Below, piece by piece: positions 51,970 through 61,739 of a DNA stretch of 64,000 nucleotides. This DNA is from VAZQ01 sp963841105 (GTDB lineage: Bacteria > Pseudomonadota > Alphaproteobacteria > Rhizobiales > Xanthobacteraceae), in NCBI GenBank assembly GCA_963841105.1, contig CAWJCB010000034.1:310001-374000 (forward strand), given 5' to 3'. The position numbers and the translations under genes were made by a program. The notes beneath the pieces were generated by a model. That model saw nothing but the letters and a program-made list of their open reading frames with translations, was not told where the DNA came from and did not search any database. Position 1 is the stretch's first letter. Each line of letters begins with the position of its first letter.

Positions 51970-52947
51970 TTACGCTTGCTGGATTGCCGACAGCAGCCAA
52001 TGACCACCGCGGCGGCGCATGAACGTCCAGGCTTCCGTTGCCTGGTCCGCGCCGCCTTCGATCACGCGCCCGCTTTCCCGATCGACGGTCTGATCATTGA
52101 GTGAATAGCGCATCGCAACAGTTGCGTACTCGGCATCACCCTCACGCCAAGCCTCAGACAGGTCGCCCTGCAGCAGTTTCACATCAGAGATGCGGTTGAC
52201 CACGCCTTTGCTCGCATTCCCGGCCAACTCCTCGGAGAAATAGGACACCATCTCGGGCGACGCGAGGGAGCGCAGGCGTCCGAGGTCCTCCGCGCCGTAA
52301 GCGCCCTGCGCCTCCCCGAGGACCCGCTCGAAGGTGTTGAAGTCTTCCGGCGTCAGCCCAACTTCATCGGTACCCGACGCACGGGCGGAAGGCGCAACAC
52401 CGCTACCACCCCCGCCAAGGCCAAAGCCCATGTATGGGTGGGTGGACGAACCAGAAGCAGACTCGCGCAAGGCGGGGCCGCTCGCAAGCGCCGGCTGACT
52501 GCGGCGCTGCCACCATGCCCACAACAGGCGCGCGACAATGACGACGAGGGCGACCTGAAGAATGAGGCCGAGGATTGAGGCGAAACCGCCAAGTCCACCC
52601 ATGAGGCCATGGCCGAACAGCATCCCGAACAAGCCAGCGCCGAGGAAACCGGCGAACAATCCGCCCATGAATCCGGGGCGGCCAAAGAACCCGCCGCCGA
52701 ACGGCGACGTTGAGGGCTGCCGCTGCGCCAGCCCACCGGGCTGACCCGGTTGGGCCATGCTGCGCTCGATCGGGCGAGCGCCCGGCGACGTCGCCGTCGA
52801 GGGCGGCGCGGAGAAGGTTTGACTGCCGCGACTGCCGAAACTGCCGCCGCGACCGGCGCGCGCATTGGCGTCGCTCACAGCAAGCGCCAACGTCGCCGCA
52901 ATGGCGCACACGACGAACAGGGGACGGTTGCTCAGGCGAAACATCTT
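51970..52947 (-). CDS. Tim44-like domain protein
   Basis: About 325 residues: signal peptide, a Gly/Pro/Ser/Arg-rich segment (ARAGRGGSFGSRGSQTFSAP), two hydrophobic stretches near 90-160, and a C-terminal Tim44 domain starting LTPEDFNTFERVLGEAQGAYGAEDL. Bacterial Tim44 proteins (TimA-like) are thought to bind the inner membrane; function unclear. Start chosen at the ATG behind GGGAGGTAAAG; an in-frame ATG 33 codons upstream is less likely. Confidence 0.88.
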   Translation of the reverse strand, partial: KMFRLSNRPLFVVCAIAATLALAVSDANARAGRGGSFGSRGSQTFSAPPSTATSPGARPIERSMAQPGQPGGLAQRQPSTSPFGGGFFGRPGFMGGLFAGFLGAGLFGMLFGHGLMGGLGGFASILGLILQVALVVIVARLLWAWWQRRSQPALASGPALRESASGSSTHPYMGFGLGGGGSGVAPSARASGTDEVGLTPEDFNTFERVLGEAQGAYGAEDLGRLRSLASPEMVSYFSEELAGNASKGVVNRISDVKLLQGDLSEAWREGDAEYATVAMRYSLNDQTVDRESGRVIEGGADQATEAWTFMRRRGGHWLLSAIQQA

Positions 52948-53085
52948 TACCTCCCAAATGGAACCCGCCTCTTCTCGCCCTACCATATTGGGACGCGGTG
53001 GGCTCATTTTAAGTGGTGCGCATGGTGTCGCGGGGCCCGCGACCATGCCAACCCTTTGGGGCTCCTGGCCTATTCTACTTCTTAG

Positions 53086-54485
53086 TCAGTCCTCTCCGTC
53101 CTCGCCGGGTTGGGCCAGGGGCAGAGCGCGGTCGGGAAGCCCGCTCTCCCGGCGATCCGTGTGCGCGAAACGGCGCGGCGTGAGCGCTCCGGTCGCCGAA
53201 GGCTCGTTGCTGCGACGGGCAGCAAATTTCCCGCCAGCGCGCGCCGCGACTTCCTCGCCCGACATCGCGTGCGGACTGCATGTCCGGTACCCGCTGGCGT
53301 GCCGCATCAAATCCACGTGGATGTGGTCGTAATGGTAGGCGTTCGAACCCGGCGCAAGCACAGTGGTGAACGCATCGCAGGCAGCCGCCTGCACGTCGCG
53401 GAGAAAACCCTGCTCCTCCGGTAAGCCGTGCCAGCCGTTCTTCACTGTCACGGTTCGGCCATCGGCGAGGGTGAATGCCGCCATGTCGAGCGCATTGCCG
53501 AAAGCGTGCTCGGATATGCGCGCATTTGGATTGCCGTTCATGCCGCGACAGGAATACGCGGATATCTGCTTGATCTCGGCAACGGGCGAGCCGAACCAGC
53601 GCATGGCCGCCGGTTGCACCGCCCCTGTGATCCAGCGGTCGAGCTCGGAGACAATCGGACAGGCAAGCGTCGCCGGCGGATTGACGGCAACGGGCATTGG
53701 AGTCCCAGAGGGCGCGGCAGGGCGCGAAGCCCCGGACGGCGAGAGGGGTGGCACGTACGGACGGCGCAGGGGTTCATCTGCCCAATCTTCTTGTGCAGGG
53801 GCTCGCCGTCGGTCGGCCACTGAGCGCTCGCGTGGAGCTCGCAGCGCACCCGAATTCGCACCATCTGTGTTGACCAGGTGTCGGCGCTCATAAGGCTCCG
53901 GGGAAAGATCGTCGCGCGGCGAAGTTGCCGTTCGCCCAAGCTCATGCTTCGTCACCGCGCCATGCTTGGTCGCCGCGCCCTCCCCGTACGGGGCCCGATA
54001 ATCGTAGTTCTCCGGGCCAGGCACCTCCCGCGCGCCTGGCGGGTTGAGCGATATCGGCTGGTCGGCGCTTTCGTACCGGGGGCGGGAGCGCGCGGGTAAA
54101 GGCGCTGGCGCATCTTGCAGCGGGCGCGCAGGCTCGGATCTGACCACTGGCCAGTTCGGCAGGCCGGACGGGATAGCTCCGGGAGGACGCGGATCATCGG
54201 CGAAGGCGACGGGCACGGCCTCGTCGAACGCTGAGACCTTCAGCGGGAAGTCCATTCCACACATGCCCGGGCCGCGAATAGCACTGAGGCGAACCACGGT
54301 GCTCCCTTCCGACACCAGGCCGGAATTAATGCACTGCACTTCCGCCTCATGCCGCCACGGCTCGCGCTCCGCGAAAAAGAAGCCGCCGCTGCAGGCAGAG
54401 AGAACCGCGACCCCGCCGAGAACGGCTGAGCCGAGGAAACAAAAACGAGCTTCCCGACACCATGGGTCGCGAGAATGCGGCGCAC
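53086..54485 (-). pseudogene. Extensin-like lipoprotein with a single-base frameshift
   Basis: The N-terminus (GTG, then RRILATHGVGKLVFV) and the lipobox region (FLGSAVLGGVAVLSAC-SG) are in different frames, with a deletion in the T run near 54440 (plus-strand AAAAA). Downstream the long Pro/Arg-rich stretch (residues about 90-245) leads to the extensin-like C-terminal domain: LDRWITGAVQPAAMRWFG, SEHAFGNALDMAAFTLADGR and HYDHIHVDLMRH, a D/H-rich peptidase-like site. About 465 residues if corrected. The role is probably in cell-wall or peptidoglycan handling. Confidence 0.8.
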
Positions 54486-55138
54486 TTTGTTAACGTCTCT
54501 TCAAAGATTACGCCGCTGCGCGGGAGCACAGGATGCACCTTGGCGTATGGTTAAGATGCGATATGCCTGTGACACGCAGGCGAGGAGACACAACCAGCAG
54601 ACAGCGGTTGCTCGTGCAGGTGCGCTTGTTCGTCGTGCGGTTTGTTTGCTGATGCGCAGCGCTTATCGCGTCACATCACCGGGTCTGCGCGAAATCTGTA
54701 ATCCTCAATCTCGGCTCAGCCGACTGCGCAATCATGGCGCCTCGGGCAATTCGAGCCCAATGAATCTGCATCGCTTTGAATCATCGAGGCTTTTTCCGAA
54801 GAACGCGAGAAGCCGACGACGCCTGCGAAAGCCCAAAGGTTAACAGCATAAGCTCTAACTCTATGTTCTGCCGCGTGTTTATTGCGTCAATTGCGGCGCG
54901 CAGGCGCGTGGAACATACCTATCCGGCGCTTGCCGGCAAGGCTTTTGCCAAAGGACAATGTTGCAGTTGCAAACACCGCGTTTCGCAGAACTTGTCTCGA
55001 ACTATCAGGATCTTGGGGGTGCGTTATAAACATTGAGGAGAGATTGCTGGCAGCCATTGCGCAGTGCAAAACAGTTCCGGCTTCGTCCTGATCCAAAGTC
55101 TTGCTAGAATTGCAGCGTCACAATGAGGAGCATGTGAT
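54486..55138. other. Gene-poor intergenic region
   Basis: About 650 bp between the extensin-like gene and the micro-protein below. I see no reading frame with family resemblance, no RNA and no long repeat. Frames present on either strand are short and Arg/Ser-rich. Confidence 0.5.
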
Positions 55139-55222
55139 TTGGACCTTGCTGTGAGGCTTGATCTACTGGCGATATGTGCCGTCTTTGCGTTCGTCGGCGC
55201 TATTCTGCTGGGCGCCTTCTGA
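55139..55222 (+). CDS. 27-residue single-span membrane micro-protein
   Basis: A TTG start with a strong ribosome site (GAGGAG 8 bases upstream), in frame with an internal GTG. One membrane span, LLAICAVFAFVGAILLGAF, ends at the C-terminus. From memory, near-identical 22-25 residue proteins are common in Bradyrhizobium. A rho-independent terminator follows 40 bp later, which supports a discrete transcript. Confidence 0.55.
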   Translation: MDLAVRLDLLAICAVFAFVGAILLGAF

Positions 55223-55262
55223 GTTCGAGTACCAAGGACGACACCAAATCTCGCGCAATTCG

Positions 55263-55302
55263 AAACACCGGTGAGCGGCCGCTTGCCGGTGTTTGCATTT
55301 TT
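55263..55302 (+). terminator. Rho-independent terminator
   Basis: AAACACCGG pairs with CCGGTGTTT around a 14-nt loop, followed by GCATTTTT. It would end the transcript of the micro-protein, 17 bp before the next gene. Confidence 0.75.
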
Positions 55303-55319
55303 CAGCAGCCCCAATCCAG

Positions 55320-56039
55320 ATGTCGCTCACTCTACACCCCGGCACGCTCGTTGCCGCGTCGGCCTATCCTGATCCCCCCTTCAATCTGATGGAGAACGGG
55401 GCGGCGACAGGTTTCGACATCGAGTTGATGCGGGCGGTATGCGAGCAGCTCGATCTTGTGCTGCGTCCGGTGGCCTATTCGGGCGACGATTTCAACGGCA
55501 TCTTTGCGGGTCTTGCGAAACGGACCTGGGACGCTGTGATCTCGGGCACGACGATCACGCCGGAACGCTCCGCCATGGTGCTATTCTCACAGCCCTATCT
55601 TGAATTCAACCAGGGTGTGGCGGTGAACAGGCGTATCACCCCGCACGTCGCTTCGACAGCTGACCTTCGCAGCCTCACCGCGGGCATCCAGTCGGGGAAC
55701 ACGTCCGACATAGTGGCCAGGCAGTTGCTGGCGCAGGGACACATCGCTGACATTCGTTACTATCCGTATCATGGGATCGCGCAGGCGCTCGACGATCTTG
55801 AGTCCGGACGTATCGGGGTCATTATCAAGCTTCTCCCAGTGATCTCCTGGCTGGTCAAGGACCGACCGCAACTGGCCGTCGCGATGCAGGTGCCGACCCA
55901 TGAGAAGCTCGGAATCGCCTTCGCAAAGGACCGTGCGGATCTTTGCACCGCCGTCAATGCGGCGATTCAAAACCTGCGCGACGACGGAACATTCGCCCGG
56001 CTGCACGCACGCTGGATCCCGACAGCCGCTCACCCATGA
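55320..56039 (+). CDS. Family 3 (amino-acid-type) solute-binding protein lacking a signal peptide
   Basis: 239 residues covering the whole SBP_bac_3 fold: DPPFNLMENGAATGFDIELMRAVCEQL, WDAVISGTTITPERSAMVLFSQPYL, LTAGIQSGNTSDIVARQLL. No signal peptide precedes it in any in-frame extension, so it would be cytoplasmic unless a start is missed. A cupin gene follows 7 bp later; the pair may sense or bind a small molecule inside the cell. Confidence 0.8.
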   Translation: MSLTLHPGTLVAASAYPDPPFNLMENGAATGFDIELMRAVCEQLDLVLRPVAYSGDDFNGIFAGLAKRTWDAVISGTTITPERSAMVLFSQPYLEFNQGVAVNRRITPHVASTADLRSLTAGIQSGNTSDIVARQLLAQGHIADIRYYPYHGIAQALDDLESGRIGVIIKLLPVISWLVKDRPQLAVAMQVPTHEKLGIAFAKDRADLCTAVNAAIQNLRDDGTFARLHARWIPTAAHP

Positions 56040-56046
56040 GCCCGTC

Positions 56047-56406
56047 ATGCTGCATGCCTTCAAGCTCTACAGCGGGCCGGACAATGCTTCGCATGTCGCA
56101 GAAGGAACGGTGGCACTGGGCGAGCGCACCGATGTCGTCGCCGTGCATTTCGCGCAATCGCCGCCGCACTCCTCCTTGGATTGGCACGACGCTCCGGAGT
56201 CACAATACGTCATCACGCTCTCGGGCACTCTGGAGTTCACCACGCGCGACGGCGAGTTGTTTGTCCTGCGTCCGGGCGACGTTCTCGTGGCAACGGACGA
56301 CGCCGGAAGTGGGCACCGCTGGCGGCTGATCGATGAACAGCCCTGGCGCCGTTGCTATGTCGTGCTGAGACCTGGCAGTCCCGACCTGTTCGTGCCGAAA
56401 TCTTAG
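56047..56406 (+). CDS. Cupin domain protein
   Basis: 119 residues. Beta-barrel pattern with HSSLDWHDAPESQYVITLSGTLEFTTRDGELFVLRPGDVLVATDD. The first cupin motif has two histidines and a glutamate (HSSLDWHDAPESQY); the metal set is partial. It could bind the same ligand as the neighbouring SBP-like protein, or be a small dioxygenase or isomerase. The second ATG of the frame is used as start because it follows the neighbour's stop. Confidence 0.75.
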   Translation: MLHAFKLYSGPDNASHVAEGTVALGERTDVVAVHFAQSPPHSSLDWHDAPESQYVITLSGTLEFTTRDGELFVLRPGDVLVATDDAGSGHRWRLIDEQPWRRCYVVLRPGSPDLFVPKS

Positions 56407-56512
56407 CTTGCGTTTCGGAGAAACGACGCAAGCTTCTGTCTTGCGGGAATGTCGAGCAAGCGCGAATACTCTCCTCGATTGTGAGATACATTCCGGTTCA
56501 AGGGAGCAGCAC

Positions 56513-57487
56513 ATGGACCGCCGTCGTTTCGTCATTGGCGCTGCCGCGACCACCCTTGCATCCGGACCGGCGTTCGCGCAGGACGCTTACCCTTCACATG
56601 CAATCACCATCATCAATGCGTTTCCGCCGGGTGGCATCAACGACATCGTGACCCGGCCGCTGGCGGCGGCCATGGAGCCGATCCTCAAGCAGCCGGTGGT
56701 GGTTGAGACCAAGGCCGGGGCCGCAGGACAGGTAGGCGCGCAAGTGGCTGCCTCTGCCAAGCCGGATGGATACACATTGCTGTCGCACAACACGGGGATT
56801 TCCGGCTATGCCGAGGTGGACAAACTGTTTGGCCGTCCGGTCAAGGTCACCCGCGCAAGCTTCATTCCTCTTGCACGCCTTATTGCTGATCCGGTTCTGC
56901 TCCTCGTCAATGAGCAACAGCCCTATCAGACGCTGAAGGACTTTATCGACAGCGTCAGGGCGCATCCCGGCACTCTCGTTTTCAGCTCAGGAGGGCTCTA
57001 TGGTGCGACCCACCTGCCGCTGGCGTATCTGGAAAATGCGACGGGCCCTTTGAAGCTGCGTCATCTCCCGACCGCCGGCGGCGGCCCCGCCATCATGGCC
57101 ATTCTTGGCAACAACGCTCAGGTCACAACGCAATCCGTATCGGCCACCCTGCCGCACATCAAATCGGGCAAGCTGCGCCCGCTGGCGATTTTCGCCGCAA
57201 GGCGCTCCAAGCTGTTGCCCGATGTGCCGACCCTCCAGGAGCTCGGCTATGACGTCGAATATTATCTGTGGGTGGGAATATTCGCGCCAAAAGGCACGGA
57301 TCTGGCGATCGTTGCGACGTTGCGTTCGGCCATCAGCAAGGCTGTGCAATCAGACCAGTTCAAGACCACCCTCGTCAATGTCGGCCAAGAGCTCGATTAC
57401 CTCGATGGACCGGACTTCCAGAAGTTTTGGGATGTCGATGGCAGGCGCACCGATGAGGCAGTCATCGCGATCGGCCGACAGGGTTAG
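56513..57487 (+). CDS. Bug-family (TctC-like) substrate-binding protein
   Basis: 324 residues. Leader with a double arginine-like start (DRRRFVIGAAATTLASGPAFA) then the Bug fold: YPSHAITIINAFPPGGINDIVTRPLAAAMEP, VVVETKAGAAGQVGAQVAA, and LRHLPTAGGGPAIMAILGN. These periplasmic proteins bind carboxylates or ureides for TctAB-type permeases, or act as sensors. Here the sequence LSHNTGISGYAEVDKLFG in the middle replaces the more usual ALDFDPVKDF segment. Confidence 0.92.
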   Translation: MDRRRFVIGAAATTLASGPAFAQDAYPSHAITIINAFPPGGINDIVTRPLAAAMEPILKQPVVVETKAGAAGQVGAQVAASAKPDGYTLLSHNTGISGYAEVDKLFGRPVKVTRASFIPLARLIADPVLLLVNEQQPYQTLKDFIDSVRAHPGTLVFSSGGLYGATHLPLAYLENATGPLKLRHLPTAGGGPAIMAILGNNAQVTTQSVSATLPHIKSGKLRPLAIFAARRSKLLPDVPTLQELGYDVEYYLWVGIFAPKGTDLAIVATLRSAISKAVQSDQFKTTLVNVGQELDYLDGPDFQKFWDVDGRRTDEAVIAIGRQG

Positions 57488-57499
57488 TTCAGTCTGAGC

Positions 57500-58489
57500 T
57501 CAGTCGATCTTCAGATCGAGGGCTTTGACGACCGGCCGCCAGTTTGCGATGTCCCCCTCCAGCGTGCGCCGGAAGCTCTCAGAAGTTGAGTTAATGTCGG
57601 GCTCGAAGCCCAATTCGATCAGCTTTTGCTGGAACTCCGGATCAGCCATGGCCGTTCTTGTGGCTTGCGCGACCTGATCGATGTTCGGCTTCGGCGTGCC
57701 TGCCGGTGCGAGCAGTCCGAGGGAGTTTTTCACGATCAGGCCCGTCACCCCCGCTTCGGCCGCCGTCGGAAACTCCGGGGCGGCGGCGAGGCGATGTGAA
57801 TTTGTCATCGCGAGCACCCGCAGCTTGCCGGACCGGTGAAGCTCGATCACCTGACCGGTCACCGCGACCACCGCCATCGGAATATGTCCGCTGATCAGAT
57901 CGGAGATCGCGGGTCCGGCACCCCGATAAGGCACCTGGATGATCTCGGGAGTGCCGGTGAGCGATTTGAACAACTCGCCGGCCAAGTGATTGGTGGAGCC
58001 TATTCCAACGTGGCCATACGACAGCTTGCCCGGATTGTTTTTCGCGTAATCGACGAGCTCTTTCAGATTGTGGACCGGCAGCGAAGGATGGATGGCAATC
58101 GCGACGCAATTGACCGCCACATTTACAATCGGCTCCAAGTCCTTGAGCGGATCGTAAAGGGGGCGGCTTTTCAGCAAAGCTTCGTTGACGTGAGGGAGGG
58201 TGCCGCCAAGAAGAATCGTATAGCCGTCCGGCGCGGCGTGGGCCACGGCGGAAGCCCCCAGCGAGCTGCCCCCGCCCCCGATGTTCTCGATCACAATCGT
58301 GCCGAGCAGGGGCTTGAGCTTTTCCGCCAAGGGGCGGCCAAGCGTGTCGAATGCACCACCCGGTGGAAACGGAACCACCAGTCGGATCGGCCGCGATGGA
58401 TAGCTCTGGGCGACGGCGTGGCGCGAGGCGACGGAGGCTGCGATAATTGCCGCTCCGAAAAGCAGGAATTGACGTCGGTAAATCTTCAT
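57500..58489 (-). CDS. Bug-family (TctC-like) substrate-binding protein, opposite strand
   Basis: 329 residues. Leader KIYRRQFLLFGAAIIAASVASRHAVAQ, then YPSRPIRLVVPFPPGGAFDTLGRPLAEKL, GGGGSSLGASAVAHAAPDGYTILLG and YDPLKDLEPIVNVAVN. Convergent with the preceding Bug gene (12 bp between stops) and divergent from the MetE-like gene. Confidence 0.92.
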   Translation of the reverse strand: MKIYRRQFLLFGAAIIAASVASRHAVAQSYPSRPIRLVVPFPPGGAFDTLGRPLAEKLKPLLGTIVIENIGGGGSSLGASAVAHAAPDGYTILLGGTLPHVNEALLKSRPLYDPLKDLEPIVNVAVNCVAIAIHPSLPVHNLKELVDYAKNNPGKLSYGHVGIGSTNHLAGELFKSLTGTPEIIQVPYRGAGPAISDLISGHIPMAVVAVTGQVIELHRSGKLRVLAMTNSHRLAAAPEFPTAAEAGVTGLIVKNSLGLLAPAGTPKPNIDQVAQATRTAMADPEFQQKLIELGFEPDINSTSESFRRTLEGDIANWRPVVKALDLKID

Positions 58490-58612
58490 TGTTTCCCTGT
58501 CGCAATGGCGGCCGTGTCAGGTTGAAGCTATCAGTTTCCGGAAGCTGTCGGAATAGTGATAGGAACCTCCCAGCCACGGCACCAGCACATCTGAACTGAT
58601 GGCCCCTGACAC

Positions 58613-59731
58613 GTGACGTCACAGGCAAAACCGCCGTTCCGCGCCGAGCACATCGGCAGCCTCCTGCGCCCGAGCGCGTTGCTCGCACAGCGCGCCAAGT
58701 TTGCCCGTGGCGAGATCGATCGGGCCACGCTGGTCAAGACGGAGGAGCAGGCCATCAGAGACGCGCTGGCGCTGCAGGAGCGCATGGGCTTCAAGTTCGC
58801 AACAGATGGCGAGTTCCGCCGCCGCTCCTATCACAGCTTTTTCTATAGCAAGCTCGGCAAGATCAGCATCGACACCGTCGGCGGAGAGGAAGCCCGCGCC
58901 GGCACGCCCGGGCAACGCGCCGCGCAGCCGATGGCGCTGATCAACAGCCGGCTGCGCTGGATCGAGCCGATCAACGTGCCGGACTTTGCGTTCATCAAGG
59001 CCAACACGGGACTTGTGCCGAAGATCACCATTCCGGGACCGTGCGCGCTGCATTTCCGCGGTGGCGACGCCGCGGTCCTCGCCAGCGCCTATCGCGATGT
59101 CGACGAGTTCTGGGACGATACGGTTGAGGCGTTCAACAAAGAGCTCGACGCGCTCGCTCGGGCCGGCTGCGGCTACGTCCAGATCGACGAGACCGCCTTC
59201 GCCAAGTTCGGCGATCCCGATGTGCAGGCGCAACTCAAGGCGCGCGGCGATGATTGGAGCATGCTCATAGACAAGTACATTGCCGTCACCAACCGGATCC
59301 TCAAGCATGCGCCGGTGGACATGCGGGTCGGCATGCACCTGTGCCGCGGCAACCGTGGCGGCCAGTGGCACGCGGAGGGCAGCTACGACGAAGTGGGCGA
59401 GCGACTATTCAACGCGCTGAATATCCCGTTCTATTTCCTGGAATACGATACGCCGCGGGCCGGCACGTTCGCGCCGTTGCGTTTCGTGCCGCCGCACAAG
59501 ATCGTCGTGCTGGGCCTCGTCTCGACCAAGACAGCCGCTCTGGAAAGCAAGACCGAGCTGAGGCGGCGCATCGACGATGCCGCCCGCCATGTCGCACTCG
59601 ACCACCTTGCGGTAAGCCCGCAATGCGGTTTTGCAAGCCTCGACACCGGCAATCCGATCACTCACGAGGTGCAGGAGCAGAAACTGCGGCTGGTGGTCGA
59701 GCTGGCGCGCGACGTATGGGGCGAAGCCTAG
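58613..59731 (+). CDS. Cobalamin-independent methionine synthase (MetE C-terminal)-like methyltransferase
   Basis: 372 residues, about the size of the MetE catalytic half alone, so an archaeal-type or side-branch methyltransferase rather than full MetE. Zinc ligands: H and C in GMHLCRGNRG, glutamate further on and the last C in VSPQCGFASLDTGNP. The core begins FRAEHIGSLLRP. In catabolic clusters such proteins move a methyl group from an N- or S-methyl substrate. The GTG start is taken because sequence homology begins at once. Confidence 0.85.
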   Translation: MTSQAKPPFRAEHIGSLLRPSALLAQRAKFARGEIDRATLVKTEEQAIRDALALQERMGFKFATDGEFRRRSYHSFFYSKLGKISIDTVGGEEARAGTPGQRAAQPMALINSRLRWIEPINVPDFAFIKANTGLVPKITIPGPCALHFRGGDAAVLASAYRDVDEFWDDTVEAFNKELDALARAGCGYVQIDETAFAKFGDPDVQAQLKARGDDWSMLIDKYIAVTNRILKHAPVDMRVGMHLCRGNRGGQWHAEGSYDEVGERLFNALNIPFYFLEYDTPRAGTFAPLRFVPPHKIVVLGLVSTKTAALESKTELRRRIDDAARHVALDHLAVSPQCGFASLDTGNPITHEVQEQKLRLVVELARDVWGEA

Positions 59732-60703
59732 ATGAGCATGCTGCTCAATGCGGCAATCCTTGCGACAGCGATCGCGATTCTTGCTTCGCCCGCGCCGGCG
59801 CAGGAGTATCCCGCGCACCCGGTGCGGCTCATCGCGCCCTCCGGCCCCGGCGGCAATCCGGATGTGTTGGCGCGGCTCCTGGCGGAGAAATTCTCTGCGA
59901 GCTTCGGCAAGCCGTTCATCGTAGAGAACGTGCCGGGAGCGGGCGGCATCGTCGCGGCGAGCATGGTCGCCCGTGCCCCGCCAGACGGGCATGTGCTGAT
60001 GTTCGGCGATTCCGGCGCGCTGGCAATCAACCCGGCTCTCAACCCGAGCCTTGGTTACGATCCTGTCAAGGACTTCGCGCCGATCACGGCTTTGGTCAGC
60101 CTGCCGACCATCATGGTAGCCAATCCGTTGGTCCCGGCCGCGACGCTCGACGAATTCATCGCGCTGGCCAGGAAACGGCCGGGAAAAATGAGCTTCGGCT
60201 CGGCGGGCGCCGGCTCAATCCACCATCTCACCATGGCGATCTTCGCCGAACGCGCCGGCATCGACCTTCTGCACGTTCCTTATCGCGGCGGCTCCGCGAT
60301 GGTGAACGGACTGCTCACCGGCGAAATTGAGGTCGGTTGGTCCGGCATTCCCAATGTCATGGAGCTGATCGCCAGCGGAAAGCTCGTCGGCTACTGCATC
60401 AGCGTGTTGCAACGCTCGCCTTCAACTCCGGCCATCGCTACCTGCGACGAGCTCGGGCAGAAAGGATTCGACGTCGCGACCGTCATGGGAATGCAGGCGC
60501 CGTCCGGTACCCCTGCGCAGATCGTCAGCCGCTTGCAGGCGCAAGCCGCTGCCGCGATGCGCGAGCCGGCAATGGCGGGGCGCATGAAGCAGCTTGGTAT
60601 GGTGATGGAGGAGGACGGCACCGCCAGCTACGTCCAGTTCATTGCACGCGATATGGACCGTTACGCGCAAGCGGTGCAGAAATTGAACCTCCAGATCAAA
60701 TGA
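59732..60703 (+). CDS. Bug-family (TctC-like) substrate-binding protein
   Basis: 323 residues with a signal peptide (LLNAAILATAIAILASPAPAQ), then YPAHPVRLIAPSGPGGNPDVLARLLAEKF, PGAGGIVAASMVARAPPDGHVLMFG and LGYDPVKDFAPITALVSLP. It begins directly after the methyltransferase stop and overlaps the next Bug gene by 4 bp (ATGA): an operon. Confidence 0.92.
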   Translation: MSMLLNAAILATAIAILASPAPAQEYPAHPVRLIAPSGPGGNPDVLARLLAEKFSASFGKPFIVENVPGAGGIVAASMVARAPPDGHVLMFGDSGALAINPALNPSLGYDPVKDFAPITALVSLPTIMVANPLVPAATLDEFIALARKRPGKMSFGSAGAGSIHHLTMAIFAERAGIDLLHVPYRGGSAMVNGLLTGEIEVGWSGIPNVMELIASGKLVGYCISVLQRSPSTPAIATCDELGQKGFDVATVMGMQAPSGTPAQIVSRLQAQAAAAMREPAMAGRMKQLGMVMEEDGTASYVQFIARDMDRYAQAVQKLNLQIK

Positions 60704-61734
60704 GCATCAGCTCGATCGGGTTCGATGGAACACCAATCTTGAGACAGCCGGCAAAAGCATTGAAGAAAATCGCACAGATCGCCATCGCGGTGGTGTTGCC
60801 ATCGTTAGCGCTATCGCCAACCGGTCTAGCGCAACCTCAAAATTACCCGACGGCGCCGGTGCGCATCATCAGCGGGTTTCCTCCCGGGTCCACTGCCGAC
60901 ATCACCGCGCGTGTCGTGGGCGCCAGGATGGGACAGATCCTCGGCCAGCCGTTCGTGGTCGAGAATCGGACTGGCGCTGCGTCCAGCATCGCAGCCGCGA
61001 TGGTCGCTCGCGCTCCGAAGGACGGCTACACGCTGTATGTCGCCAACGCCGGCAACATGACCAACGCGGCAATGAACCCCGGTCTGAATTTCGACATCAT
61101 CAAGGACTTCGCCCCGATCACGCTCCTGACCTCAACGCCTACGGTGCTGGTGGTGACCCCACAGCTCGACGTAAAGCGCGTCAAGGAGTTGGTCGCCCTC
61201 GCCAAGGCAAAGCCTGATGCCATCGCCTTCGGATCGTCGGGCGTTGCGAGCTCCACGCACCTTGCCATCGAGTTGCTCAAGTTTTTGGCGCAGGTGAGGA
61301 TTGCTCACATTTCGTATGCCGGCAGTCCTCAGGTCATCACCGACCTGCTCGCCGGGCGTATCGACGGCTACTTCTCGCCTGCGCCGGCGGCCATGGAGCA
61401 TGTGCGCGCCGGCAAGCTCGTCGCGCTCGCCGTTACTGATGCGCGGCGCAGCATGTTCATGCCGGACCTTCCCACCATGATCGAGGCCGGGGTTCCGGGC
61501 TTCGAATCAGTCCTGTGGTTCGGGCTGGCTGCGCCGGTCGATACGCCGCAGCCGATCATCGACAAGCTCGCGAGCGCCGCCAATGAGGCGCTCAAATCAG
61601 ATGCGGTCACCAGATCGCTGCAGGCGCAGACAATCGCACAGATCGGCGGCAGCCCTGACGAATTCCGCCGCTACATGGAGACCGAGCACAAGCGATGGGC
61701 CGCCGTCGTCGCAGGCAACCACCTGGAGAAGTAA
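60700..61734 (+). CDS. Bug-family (TctC-like) substrate-binding protein
   Basis: 344 residues. Longer leader (about 40) with the hydrophobic core IAQIAIAVVLPSLALSPTGLAQ, then YPTAPVRIISGFPPGSTADITARVVGARMG, AASSIAAAMVARAPKDGYTLYV and LNFDIIKDFAPITLLT. Third Bug protein of the plus-strand operon part. Overlaps the previous gene. Confidence 0.92.
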   Translation: MSISSIGFDGTPILRQPAKALKKIAQIAIAVVLPSLALSPTGLAQPQNYPTAPVRIISGFPPGSTADITARVVGARMGQILGQPFVVENRTGAASSIAAAMVARAPKDGYTLYVANAGNMTNAAMNPGLNFDIIKDFAPITLLTSTPTVLVVTPQLDVKRVKELVALAKAKPDAIAFGSSGVASSTHLAIELLKFLAQVRIAHISYAGSPQVITDLLAGRIDGYFSPAPAAMEHVRAGKLVALAVTDARRSMFMPDLPTMIEAGVPGFESVLWFGLAAPVDTPQPIIDKLASAANEALKSDAVTRSLQAQTIAQIGGSPDEFRRYMETEHKRWAAVVAGNHLEK

Positions 61735-61739
61735 CGTCG

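Noticed and set aside
53110..53893. Plus-strand frames opposite the extensin-like gene
   Set aside because: Antisense shadows; the minus strand carries clear extensin-like domain motifs.
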